Shown here: piece after piece, positions 1-7,270 of the stretch
Numbering within the stretch: the stretch's first letter is position 1
How the letters are laid out: each line of letters begins with the position of its first letter
NCBI RefSeq assembly: GCF_001949145.1
Contig: NW_019091602.1
Coordinates: 272,886-284,121 of the forward strand
DNA: 11,236 nucleotides
Reading direction: 5' to 3'
Source of the DNA: Acanthaster planci
Taxonomy: Eukaryota > Echinodermata > Asteroidea > Valvatida > Acanthasteridae
The notes under the pieces: generated by a model
Seen by the model: the letters and a program-made list of their open reading frames with translations, nothing else
Told to the model about the DNA's origin: nothing
Databases searched by the model: none
Position numbers and translations under genes: made by a program

Positions 1-274
1 GGCACACCTTGTGTCTTGGCCAAGTAGATATTCATCAGCTGACTGAGCAGGTTGCTAGGCAATTTCCTTTGCCCCCCAAGCAACGACCATCCAAATGGTA
101 TCCATGACAACGGCCAGCTGCTCCTCGGTCACCTGGTCCCTAGCTAGCCCTGCCATGTTCTGCCATGCCCAGGAGAATGTTGTAGATGTTGTCGTCACTC
201 AGGCCAACGAGGGCGCTGTAGTGGTTGTCCCAGATATCAGAGAATCCGCTCGTCTTCCACGAGGGTGATGCTGG
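1..274 (-). pseudogene. Broken exon, HRM-end/GAIN subdomain A-like (adhesion GPCR ectodomain), partial
   Basis: On the minus strand a pyrimidine-rich acceptor (TTTTTATTCAG, AG ending at 275) opens a phase-0 exon. It reads PASPSWKTSGFSDIWDNHY, then a helical stretch containing SDDNIYNILLGMAEHG. The frame then breaks at a tandem TAGC-TAGC (141-148). Removing one copy restores RDQVTEEQLAVVMDTIWMV and on to WGAKEIA. A second break at about 57, one extra A on the plus strand, precedes SNLLSQLMNIYLAKTQ. Seen: three successive open segments in three frames joined by simple indels, which indicates a decayed or mis-sequenced exon. Family knowledge: W-x-T-x-x-F-S-D followed by a long helical region with T-x-E/D-x-L-x-x-V-x-D resembles the C-terminal end of the hormone-receptor motif and the start of the GAIN domain of adhesion GPCRs. 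The identification is tentative; the expected HRM cysteine is replaced by Ile. The exon runs off the left edge, and the 7TM part would lie beyond it. Confidence 0.5.
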
Positions 275-932
275 CTGAATAAAAATGGAGGAAAAAGAAA
301 ACATGAACAAAAAACTTAAAGAGAAGTTACAAGATTAAAATCTCAAATTCCCTCTAAAAACTTTGAAATGTACCCCGTCTACCATACATACAATGTAGTT
401 CATCAATTTGTTGGTGAGTGCTTTGTAGCAACACCAGAAAGAAATCTTGCTCTCATTACGAGGAAAATCCTGGCAAAGCCCATACACAGACTCAACTATA
501 GCATTGACAGAAACATAACACTAAACGACGTCATAATACAAGATATAGGGCCCCATTACACAATTGGTACTAAATTCTTTCACTTTACATTTTACTCCAA
601 AACTCCATCTATTAATCTCATCAAACGAGGTGCAAAATCACATTGATCGCTGGTCCTACTTTCAGTCCACCTGTCACTTTGGCCCTGGGTGAAAAACTTC
701 AGACTTGCTACATGTACTTGCTTCTGAAGAATTAAGACAAGAGCCATTTTCAAAATGATGACACTTATAAACCTGTAGTAACTTTAACCGTGTGACATGG
801 GGTTGTGGATGATTGATTCAGAAACCAACTCACAAATTTCGCAAAACCATCTGGGCTTCAAAGTAAGCTCAATCAAAACCTTAAATAGCCAAAACACCCT
901 AAAGTGTCACAGTGTGGTGTGACGAGACTCAC
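275..932. other. Probable intron of the minus-strand gene
   Basis: AT-rich sequence between the acceptor at 275-277 and the donor at 927-932. It contains a 92-codon plus-strand open frame (368-646) with no recognisable domain, no splice support and no clear coding composition, so I do not call it a gene. No repeat or RNA gene was seen. Confidence 0.45.
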
Positions 933-1085
933 CCAGAATGTGATCTCCATGTCCACCTCTCGGTAGTCCAGACCGGCTGTGGCATGGGGTCTGTCCTGGG
1001 TAGTGGGGGGTCACATTATCCTAGCTGCCAGGGCTCCCCTCTGCCAATGGTCCACACTCTGACCCGGCCTCCCCATGGGTGCCAC
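933..1085 (-). pseudogene. Exon of the minus-strand gene with in-frame TGA
   Basis: On the minus strand this block has an acceptor (AATTTTTTTCAG) ending at 1086 and a consensus donor GTGAGT at 932-927. It is 153 bp, exactly 51 codons, phase 0 to 0. The better frame ends in LDYREVDMEITFW and joins in phase to the PASPSW exon at 274. The same frame is interrupted by a TGA at codon 25 (plus-strand 1011-1013). In another frame the first half also looks protein-like (an ECGPLAEGSPG stretch), so a frameshift near 985 is an alternative to a nonsense change. The product is not recognised on its own. Clean splice signals with a damaged frame point to a recently inactivated exon or to sequence error. 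Confidence 0.5.
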
Positions 1086-1551
1086 CTGAAAAAAATTGGG
1101 GCAATTACATTTCAGGTTAATCATGTAAATAGAAATCAGCACTCCTTCCTATGACGAAAAGCGCTTAGGCTTAGACAATTTATTGGTACTCTTCAATGAA
1201 CAATTTTTATGAATGATTAAAATCACATGTCCAACTTTAATCTGGTTTCCAGACTAAAAGATCTAGACTTCTTTGAGAGATCTTTAGGTCTGGTAGCTGC
1301 CACAGTCCAGTAAACAAACAGAGTTGAATCTTTCCAAACTAGGCCTTGTCCAAATTTTACAAAACTGACCAGTGTCAGAAAATGTCATATGTAGGCCTAG
1401 CATGAAAAACAATTATCTGAATATGGCAGCGAAATCGGGAAGAGAGTATACACATGGAGGGATCCTCCATGGTGTACATGTAGCAATAGGAGGCCTGCAT
1501 GATGAGGGGCGGATACATGTACAGTATGGTGGGTTAACATCTTGAGCCTAC
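1086..1551. other. Probable intron of the minus-strand gene
   Basis: Lies between two minus-strand exon-like blocks. It holds a near-palindrome at about 1453-1473 (CATGGAGG/GATCCTCCATG with one unpaired G) and TACATGT words near 1480 and 1515. Nothing else was identified. Confidence 0.4.
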
Positions 1552-1714
1552 CTGCTCCTACCAAGTCTCCGGATGTTCAGTGTGTCGACATGCTTGAATG
1601 TGGCTTCACTCAGCGCTATACGATCTTTGCTCTCGGCTGTCGATGTCTCGATATCAGCACACATGGGGATCATTGCAACCCTAGTCAGATCAGATCACCT
1701 CAGAGACAGGGTAC
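1552..1714 (-). pseudogene. Exon of the minus-strand gene, extracellular-like segment
   Basis: The minus strand reads DLTRVAMIPMCADIETS and then TFKHVDTLNIRRLG in a clearly protein-like frame. It ends at a donor GTAGGC (1551-1546) or at GTAGGA ten bases earlier (1561-1556). The acceptor is either CTCCAG ending at 1715, which places an in-frame TGA (1697-1695) inside the exon, or GACTAG ending at 1681, which avoids it with a poorer consensus. Acceptor choice therefore decides whether this exon is intact. No domain is recognised. It precedes the HRM/GAIN-like blocks on the same strand, so it is probably the ectodomain of the same gene. Confidence 0.42.
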
Positions 1715-2700
1715 CTGGAGCTAGTTGGGCTGGTGCCTTGCGGGGGGGTGCACACAGTAAATCACATACACCACTCGATTGGACAATTGTTCTGGCCTTA
1801 CTTCGGAGAAGTTTTTAAAAAATGGAACTGGCTAGCTTTGTTCTCTATAATTCTTTCCAAAGTGTAGTTTTCTCTATTTGGAATGCAACGACATTTCTTG
1901 AAACAATAAAAGTGCTGTTGCTAAAAAGACGAATAAGAAACAATCAACGTACAGGTGCCATGGAGGAAAGTGCTTCTGGTTCCTGAACGATTATGGAAAA
2001 GTTCACGTCCCTATGAAAAAGATGACGCTCGATTGAATAGGCCTACTTTAATTCCATCAACTCGGCTCTGTTCAATGCTTGAGAGGATGCCTTTTATAAA
2101 GACAGATTAGCCAACAACAGAGGGTGCATGACCGTATTCCCAGAAAGGGCGCCCCCCCAAATTAACAAAACAGTTATTTACAGGAATTTAAGGATCTTTA
2201 AAACTTGTTAATGGCCCCTTTTTGCGCACGAAGGTTGCACTACACCAAATACGCACCCATCAAAAACAATGCAAAATCTGAACGAGTAGCGACGCCTGTT
2301 AACTTTCGTGAAGAGTTTGGCCTCTATTTTTTCACTGGAAATTCAAGATTATGGCCAGAAGACCACTTTATATTCAATTTCATGAGGGATAGCCGAGAAA
2401 AATTTTTTTTATTCGCCTTCCAAGGAAGATACCCCCAAAATAGCAGTTAAACTAAGCGCTCATTTCTGAATGTAGCTGCCCGCCCTCAAAATAAGCCTTC
2501 AATTTGGGGCTTTTTGTGAAAGAGATACCCCGAACTGGAAATTATCAGTCCCAAATTCGGGATTTATAGAAATATTTCTATGATCCCTCCTGGTTATGGT
2601 CTGTCTCGTTGTAAAAATCCTGTAGGATCACAAAATATTAATGAGCTCTCGCCCAGAAATACAACCATTTGGTGGAATGCACCCCGAAGACCCAACATCG
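1715..2700. other. Intergenic or intronic DNA, no gene seen
   Basis: AT-rich sequence between the minus-strand exon group and the kinase promoter. Two short open frames occur (81 and 87 codons, at 2205 and 2580), and an overlapping minus-strand frame crosses 2594-2815. None has domain similarity I recognise, supported splice sites or coding-like composition. The start of the minus-strand gene may lie here, which would make 1715-2970 a divergent intergenic region. Confidence 0.4.
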
Positions 2701-2730
2701 TTAATGGCAGGACATTTACGCCATGTTTTG

Positions 2731-2756
2731 TAACGTCACATTGGAGCGTGTATATG
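2731..2756 (+). promoter_or_regulatory. Candidate core promoter of the kinase gene
   Basis: Within 26 bp there is a CRE-like TAACGTCA (2731-2738), an inverted CCAAT box ATTGG (2740-2744) and a TATA-like TATATG (2751-2756). A start site about 25-30 bp downstream would give a 5' leader of roughly 190 nt before the ATG at 2971. The sequence just after it contains a CG-rich CGCGCGC. Spacing and position fit a promoter, but such short motifs also occur by chance. Confidence 0.35.
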
Positions 2757-2839
2757 CAACCAAGGAAACGCGCGCGTTCACCTGGAAGCGTTTGTGTTTG
2801 GCGTTGTACTAACACAAATCAGACCCCTCACAGGTTTAC

Positions 2840-2890
2840 ATGAGAACAGACGCTCTTGAAGCTATTGCAGCTTTCTATCGAGAATTCTGA
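2840..2890 (+). CDS. Upstream ORF in the kinase leader
   Basis: The first ATG after the candidate TATA box opens a 16-codon frame, MRTDALEAIAAFYREF, closed by TGA. It lies 80 nt before the proposed main start and in a different frame. It could lower initiation at 2971. It may equally be fortuitous; no homology is claimed. Confidence 0.25.
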   Translation: MRTDALEAIAAFYREF

Positions 2891-2970
2891 TCAGCTAGTC
2901 ACTTTTCGCTAGTTTTGCGATTTACTAAAGGACAAAAAACCCAGAAAGTATCATAAGAGATCTCCTTGGA

Positions 2971-2979
2971 ATGAGTCCA
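2971..2979 (+). CDS. Proposed first coding exon (MSP)
   Basis: ATG-AGT-CCA followed directly by a perfect donor GTAAGT at 2980. The context GGAATGA has the preferred purine three bases before the ATG. The phase-0 end matches the phase-0 acceptor at 3537. An alternative start is the ATG at 3543 inside the next exon. The three-codon length makes this an inference from splice signals rather than from homology. Confidence 0.45.
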
Positions 2980-5900
2980 GTAAGTTTTTATTCCATATTT
3001 CTTTAATCAACCAAGCGACCATATTCTTTAACACTAGAAGGTATTCATTTACAGTCAAATAAATATTTTAAACTTATGGAAATAATATTTTAGGATAGAC
3101 TGAAATTTTAATCCATAGGTAAGGAAGAAAAAATGTGCGTTTTTCCAACTGCAGTTCTTACAGAATTTTTGTTTTGTGGAATGGAAAATTCCAATTTCAT
3201 TGATGTAATTATTCGTACGATTAAACGTTTTAATAGCCATTATTTTGCATGTTGCCTGATTTTAAAGTTGTGCCTGTGTTTCCAATAAGTTACATTAATT
3301 TTCCAGAGTTGGTCATTGTTGTGAAAAAGACATGCCAGCAGATATGCCCCAAATCTTGGACAGAATATTCTGATCACACAAAATGCCCCGATTTCGGAGT
3401 TGTACAGATATTTATCATAAAAGAATGGCACCTCACGTCCTAGGATTGCTAGCTTACAGTATCCCAATGTAGCTTACTTGCTCCCTATTAGGGACATGTC
3501 CATCATTTTTGTTGCTTTTCGGCAACCCCTTTACAGGGAGTCATGGATATCAGTTTGATATTACAACACCACGGACCAAAGGAGACGTGTCTGGATTGCG
3601 GTTTACCTGTAAGTAGGCTCTCTTCAATATTGTACATCCATTTCAAATTTGCAAGTCTGAAATTACTTCTATTCCTTTACGAAATAACATCATCAAGGTG
3701 GGGATTGGTATGACAACTGTCGAGTCAGTAATCATACCAGGAGCAGTTGCCGATGTTTTCAAAATATAACATCTTTTTGCAAAGATGCCATAACTAATAC
3801 AAAAGTAAATGTCGCTCGAAGTATCACACAAAATACGGTCGTTTATTTACAGCTTAGTTCACGAACTTCAGATTATATTCAAAATAAAAACGCTTTGGTT
3901 GTCCTAATTTGTCATAATCCGTTGAAACTGCTTGGATTTTTCTTCAGGCTGGGCTACTGAGTGATCATTACTCACACGGTGAGAGATGTGTGGATTGTGG
4001 ACTACCCTCAAGGAAGTGTCCAGTAAGTGACTACAGTCAGTTTTGTATGATATCGGTTTACTCAATTTAGCTTTACTGATAGCCACGTCCAATTAGTTAT
4101 AAAAGTGGTAAATGGTTATATAAAGTAATCATTTCAAAGGGCTTTTAATCTGAACTCTATCTAAAGCGTACAATTGTATGTTCAAACAGAACTTGAAGGT
4201 TTTATCTTCAGTTTCATGGTAGCTCTACTTTTCATCTTTTCCAGCACTGGAGGTGCCGAAGGATTCGCCAATTACAAGGAAATGGGTAAGAGAGCATCGA
4301 AACATTTATCAGATATATCACCATTAAAATTGAAATAAAAGGAAATAAACGTCAGCACATGATGATTCTTCTACTTTTCAGTGAGAGTTCAGGATATGTT
4401 ACTTACAATTGATGTCTGCATACTTTCCAATACCGATTTGCAGTCAACGCACAAAAAGTTGGGCTACATACAGTCCTAGATAAATTCTTTGTTTCTTTTA
4501 TTAGAGTTCTTGGACAACATAAGACAAATGCACCGCTTCCAGCGCCAACCACGAAGTCTCTCCCTCCGTCCTGCCAAGCTGCAGGCCCACGACTGCCGAC
4601 AGCATCACTGCCCAAGGGATGTGGTTCCCAAGCAAATGGGTATTGTCGAAGATAGCTTTCTAGCAAATGTCCTGCATTATCACTCAGTGATTGTAGTTCG
4701 GTAAGTAAAGCAGAGAATACTTTTTGGTTTGTTCCTGCAGGGGGTTGTTGCCAACCTCATTACTTGCCCCCTTACCAAATCACTCCGCTTCGTCGGCACC
4801 GGTACTGAGCCGACGAGTTCCGTCATCGATTCCCCACTCTCACACTGGCCAGTAGTCACCTCTCACTACATCGCTGCCTCAGGGGCAATCTCCCACTGGA
4901 GGCCGGTATGCTAAAAAACTGTTTCTAGCCATCAACTTCCAATCATCAATACTCAGTAATTATGATTCAAGAATCTAAACAAAGACGACAGATAAACATG
5001 TGTTTTTATTCTTTCAGGGGTTTGTTAACAAGATCTTCAACTGCCCCCACATCACCTCGCTCTACCTCATCGGCACCATTACAGGGCTACCAAGCTCACC
5101 CACCGATGCCCCACGGTTCCATTAGCCAACAGTCACCTCCCACGTCACCATTGCCCCACGGGCACTCTTCCATGGGAAATGGGTATGTATCAAAACTACT
5201 GTCTCTTTACAGTGCTACAGGCCGGCAATCAGCGGTGAGGACATCCCACTTGAATGCGCCATCTTTGTATCCCGCAAAACGTAAAATGTTTATGAAGAAC
5301 AATCTCTCGGTATACAGTGCTTCGTAATGGTAACTTGCAAAGAAGCCAGTGATGTCAAGGCCTTTTGACAAGCATATTCAGCATATGCATAATGTTGACC
5401 TGACAAATCGTAGGTGACCCTGGATGATGATTAAGGAATTGGACGTCCTGCCAATTATCAATTTCAGTAATGGTTATTCGCTAATTCACACGCAGACAGT
5501 CACAGAGAGACTTTATTATTTGTTTGATTCCAATGACCCCTATAACAGTGCACTGTTGGCCAACTCTCCCAACACCTCTGCTGCCTTACCGGATGGGTCG
5601 GTCACATCGATTGCGCCGGTCTCACCTTGCCAGCAAAGTCCCTTGCCAGCGGTGAGGTCATCCCAGCTGAATGTGCCTTCTTCGCAAACAAATGGGTAAG
5701 TTCAAAATCTTTGCCTTAGTCAGTTAATATATTAAAAAAGGAATTTAATAACTTGAAAAATCAATCTGTCGGTACACAATGCTTCGAAATAATCTCTTAA
5801 GGAGGCAGTCACGTCTAGGCCTGTTGACCATAGGGATGGTGGACCTAAACAAAAATTTGCTGATCTTGGCCGATGACTAAGGGAATTTGACATTCTAGTT

Positions 5901-6880
5901 TGCTCTCTTAGTGTGCAACTGCACTCGTCCCGACCAAGTCATCCAACTCCTTCACCTACACATCAGACACCTAGGCCGCCTCAAATACAGTATCCAGCAA
6001 CGTAATGCTGCCGCCGGCATTTCACCCAGCACTGCCACCTGCCGTACCTCTCCAGCTAAGCTTGCCAACAACAGCTATGGAAATATTCATGCCGCCAATG
6101 AACACGGTGGTCCCAAGGATAGAACTGAGGGAGTTGCGGCATCCAACATGTGGCCGGGTCATCTTGGGCAGTGGTGCTTTTGGAACCGTTCATCTAGAAA
6201 CATTCCATGGAAACAAGGTGGCCGTCAAATACGTTAGGGCAACAACAGATCTAGACCGACTTCCCGTCCTGAGGGAGGCGAGGGCGATGGGCCTTCTTTC
6301 AGGGCATCTGTCATTCCCTTTCTTTTTTGGCCAGGCAGTGGCTGGCTAACACCAAGGACTTGTAATGGAGTTCATTGGGAACTCCATTACTGGCCAATCG
6401 CTGACCCTGGCGGATGCCCTGGAAGGGCCCAACCGTATACATTTTGCACCGTCTTCCTGGCGCCGCATCATGCTGGATGTGCTGGACAGTCTACGATATA
6501 TGCACGACAGGGGTCTCCTTCATAACGACCTTAAAACTGGTAACATTATGGTCCGTGATGTTGGGGGCTTGTGGCATGCGTGTATTATTGATGTGGGGTT
6601 GTGTACCCTGGCGAGCCATCCTCGGGTACACTACCTCACCTCAGCACAGAAAGCGCGATGGGGGCGCTATTACGAGTACATCGCCCCAGAGCTGGTGGAC
6701 GATGCAGCACCACAGACCCAGCTGAGTGATGTTTTCCAGATGGGTCTGGTGCTGTATTTCATCGGTCTCTGGGGCGGTGTGCCAAGCCTGATACAGCTCG
6801 CCTACTGGTGTCTGAGGCGGAACCCCCGGATGCGGCCATCAACGGCCGTACTCCGGCTTATGGTGGCTGGGGTTGCATAG
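2971..6880 (+). CDS. Multi-exon Cys-motif/Ser-Pro linker/protein kinase gene (frame interrupted)
   Basis: I assemble exons 2971-2979, 3537-3608, 3948-4022, 4245-4285, 4505-4639, (4741-4905), 5018-5182, 5549-5695 and 5912-6880. Every junction has GT..AG and the phases agree (0,0,0, then 2 throughout). The order is: a three-codon start exon; two Cys-x2-Cys-GLP modules; a Cys/His cluster; repeated Ser/Pro/Thr-rich linkers of about 45-55 residues; and a C-terminal Ser/Thr-type kinase domain. The Cys/His motifs could bind zinc and recruit a partner, with the kinase acting in the cytoplasm; this role is inferred. Breaks: TAG in exon 4741-4905 (skippable), a frame change at 6003-6005, and TAA at 6347. 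It may be a pseudogene, a null haplotype, or a gene using recoding. The exon model has not been tested against transcripts. Confidence 0.75.
3537..3608 (+). CDS. Exon 2: first Cys-x2-Cys-GLP module
   Basis: The acceptor CCCCTTTACAG ends at 3536 and the donor GTAAGT begins at 3609. The 72 bp encode 24 codons, phase 0 to 0, ending in ETCLDCGLP. The end aligns closely with the next exon (ERCVDCGLP) at both DNA and protein level, so the two are a tandem exon duplication. This copy stops before the second half of the metal-ligand-like cluster. Because it is symmetric, it can be included or skipped without changing frame. Confidence 0.7.
3948..4022 (+). CDS. Exon 3: second Cys-x2-Cys-GLP module
   Basis: The acceptor TTTTTCTTCAG ends at 3947 and the donor GTAAGT begins at 4023. 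There are 25 codons, phase 0 to 0, containing GERCVDCGLPSRKCP. With the next exon this forms C-x2-C-x6-C-x-H-x2-C, a plausible small zinc-binding knuckle. The spacing does not match a standard C2H2, RING or PHD finger that I can name. Confidence 0.75.
4245..4285 (+). CDS. Exon 4: end of the Cys/His cluster
   Basis: The acceptor TTTTCCAG ends at 4244 and the donor GTAAGA begins at 4286. The 41 bp encode HWRCRRIRQLQGN plus two bases of a Gly codon. H and C complete the cluster begun in exon 3; a basic RRIR stretch follows. From this exon onward all junctions are phase 2 with the border AAATGG|GTA. Confidence 0.7.
4505..4639 (+). CDS. Exon 5: Ser/Pro-rich linker exon
   Basis: The acceptor TTTCTTTTATTAG ends at 4504. 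The 135 bp run from phase 2 to phase 2 and encode VLGQHKTNAPLPAPTTKSLP and onward to GCGSQAN. It is rich in Pro, Ser, Ala and Thr, with no fold predicted. It ends in the recurring AAATGG but its donor, GTATTG, is weak. A stronger GTAAGTAAAG lies 61 bp downstream at 4701; using that would add an in-frame TAG. Confidence 0.65.
4741..4905 (+). CDS. Exon 6: duplicated linker exon carrying a TAG
   Basis: The acceptor TTTGTTCCTGCAG ends at 4740 and the donor GTATGC begins at 4906. It is 165 bp, the same length as exon 7, and aligns with it throughout (GLLPTS/GLLTRS, SSAPV/SSAPL, SPLTTSLPQG/SPPTSPLPHG). TAG at 4853-4855 stands where exon 7 has the second Gln of a QQ pair, consistent with CAG to TAG. 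The exon is phase 2 at both ends, so skipping it keeps the frame. It is either a dead copy or a poison exon. Confidence 0.65.
5018..5182 (+). CDS. Exon 7: intact linker exon
   Basis: The acceptor TTTTTATTCTTTCAG ends at 5017 and the donor GTATGT begins at 5183. The 165 bp, phase 2 to 2, encode a Ser/Pro/Thr-rich segment ending in HGHSSMGN and the shared AAATGG border. It is the intact partner of exon 6. Reading continues open past the donor into a decayed exon copy and stops at 5325-5327, so intron retention would end the protein there. Confidence 0.7.
5213..5280 (+). pseudogene. Decayed copy of the exon 9 tail
   Basis: After a good acceptor-like CTGTCTCTTTACAG, the sequence reads GATGRQSAVRTSHLNAPS, matching the end of exon 9 (QSPLPAVRSSQLNVPS). 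The AAATGG|GTAAG border is degraded to AAAACGTAAAA. Only 30 bp separate it from the exon 7 donor, too short for an intron, so it cannot normally be spliced after exon 7. It is best read as the left copy of a duplicated exon-plus-intron block. Confidence 0.6.
5549..5695 (+). CDS. Exon 9: linker exon
   Basis: The acceptor CCCCTATAACAG ends at 5548 and the donor GTAAGT begins at 5696. The 147 bp, phase 2 to 2, encode ALLANSPNTSAALPDG and onward to VPSSQTN, Ser/Pro/Ala-rich. The start (G-A-L-L) and the AAATGG end mark it as a further member of the duplicated linker-exon family. Confidence 0.68.
5912..6880 (+). pseudogene. Terminal exon: Pro-rich segment and protein kinase domain, frame broken twice
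   Basis: From acceptor CTCTCTTAG (ends 5911) a phase-2 frame encodes VQLHSSRPSHPTPSPTHQTP and reaches TAA at 6003. The overlapping ATG at 6005 opens the frame of the kinase domain. N-lobe: Gly loop GSGAFG (6167-6184), VAVK Lys (6227), alpha-C Glu in LREA, beta-4 PFFFGQ. TAA at 6347 follows AVAG; the same frame resumes HQGLVMEFIGN. C-lobe: HNDLKTGN (6521-6544), DVG (6590-6598), YIAPEL, SDVFQMG, a closing NPRMRPS helix, stop at 6878. Catalytic Lys, Glu, Asp, Lys, Asn and metal-binding Asp are all present. HND instead of HRD makes it a non-RD kinase, so activation-loop phosphorylation is probably not required. HxDLKxxN indicates Ser/Thr type. The domain is complete apart from the frame breaks. 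Confidence 0.88.
6362..6390 (+). other. Perfect 12-bp hairpin after the in-frame TAA
   Basis: GTAATGGAGTTC (6362-6373) and GAACTCCATTAC (6379-6390) are exact reverse complements around the loop ATTGG. The stem starts 12 nt after the TAA at 6347-6349 and encloses the next in-frame ATG (6365). It lies in the codons for VMEFIGNSIT, so it may be a by-product of coding sequence. The position is typical of stem-loops that promote stop-codon readthrough. Confidence 0.85.
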
Positions 6881-7270
6881 GTCAATTAACTTGCCATTCC
6901 AGTCGAACTTTTTCCGGTATGCAGTACTCTTTGAGGATTTGGAGGGATGGGGTTCGGAGATGAGGCTACGTTGGTTGGGAAGGAAAACAAAGAATTGAAA
7001 ATGCCTGGGGGCGGTTTGCCCTTGCCTCGCCCCAAATACTCCATGAATAGCGCATTGAGTTTCAAAGTAGAAATATTTTGGTGAACAGATGATCGCCAAG
7101 ACTGAGATTGGCAGTTCTTACTGTTGGTGCTAGGTGTTTTAAAAGAACAAAAAATGACATTTTGATAAACAAACAAATGACTTCAAGATGTTGCAACAAA
7201 AAGTTTTAAACTAATGATTGAATTTTGGTTAACTTTTGTTAAGAGAAAATAAAAGTTAATTTTAGTCTTC
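6881..7270 (+). other. Probable 3' UTR of the kinase gene
   Basis: Non-coding sequence between the stop at 6878-6880 and just past the polyadenylation signal. Minus-strand open frames across it (96 and 86 codons) lack domain similarity or splice support. Confidence 0.55.
7248..7253 (+). promoter_or_regulatory. Polyadenylation signal AATAAA
   Basis: Canonical AATAAA 368 nt after the kinase stop codon, with T-rich sequence (TTTTAGTCTTCTTTGG) about 10-20 nt downstream. This is a reasonable end for the kinase transcript. Confidence 0.55.

Noticed and set aside
368-646. Plus-strand 92-codon open frame
   Set aside because: Lies in a probable intron of the minus-strand gene, with no motif, splice support or coding-like composition.
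2594-2843. Overlapping open frames on both strands near the promoter
   Set aside because: No recognisable protein features; better explained as promoter and leader DNA.
6002-6054. A short intron (GTAATG..CTCCAG) to bridge the frame change before the kinase
   Set aside because: About 50 bp long, and the donor is phase 2 while the acceptor is phase 0, so it does not restore the frame.
5911-6237. Plus-strand frame of 108 codons starting with GTG
   Set aside because: Out of frame with the phase-2 acceptor and with the kinase motifs; it is a shadow.
4741-6350. Reassigned genetic code with TAA/TAG as Gln, since both plus-strand stops sit at Gln-like positions
   Set aside because: The intron-rich animal-type structure and many ordinary stops ending frames make a ciliate-like code unlikely. 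The minus-strand TGAs also do not fit it.
6414-6725. Second plus-strand frame over the kinase C-lobe
   Set aside because: Shadow of the kinase frame, which carries all conserved motifs.
6886-7176. Minus-strand 96-codon open frame with a PPPGIFNSLFSFP segment
   Set aside because: Overlaps the kinase 3' UTR. No domain recognised and no splice signals that fit.
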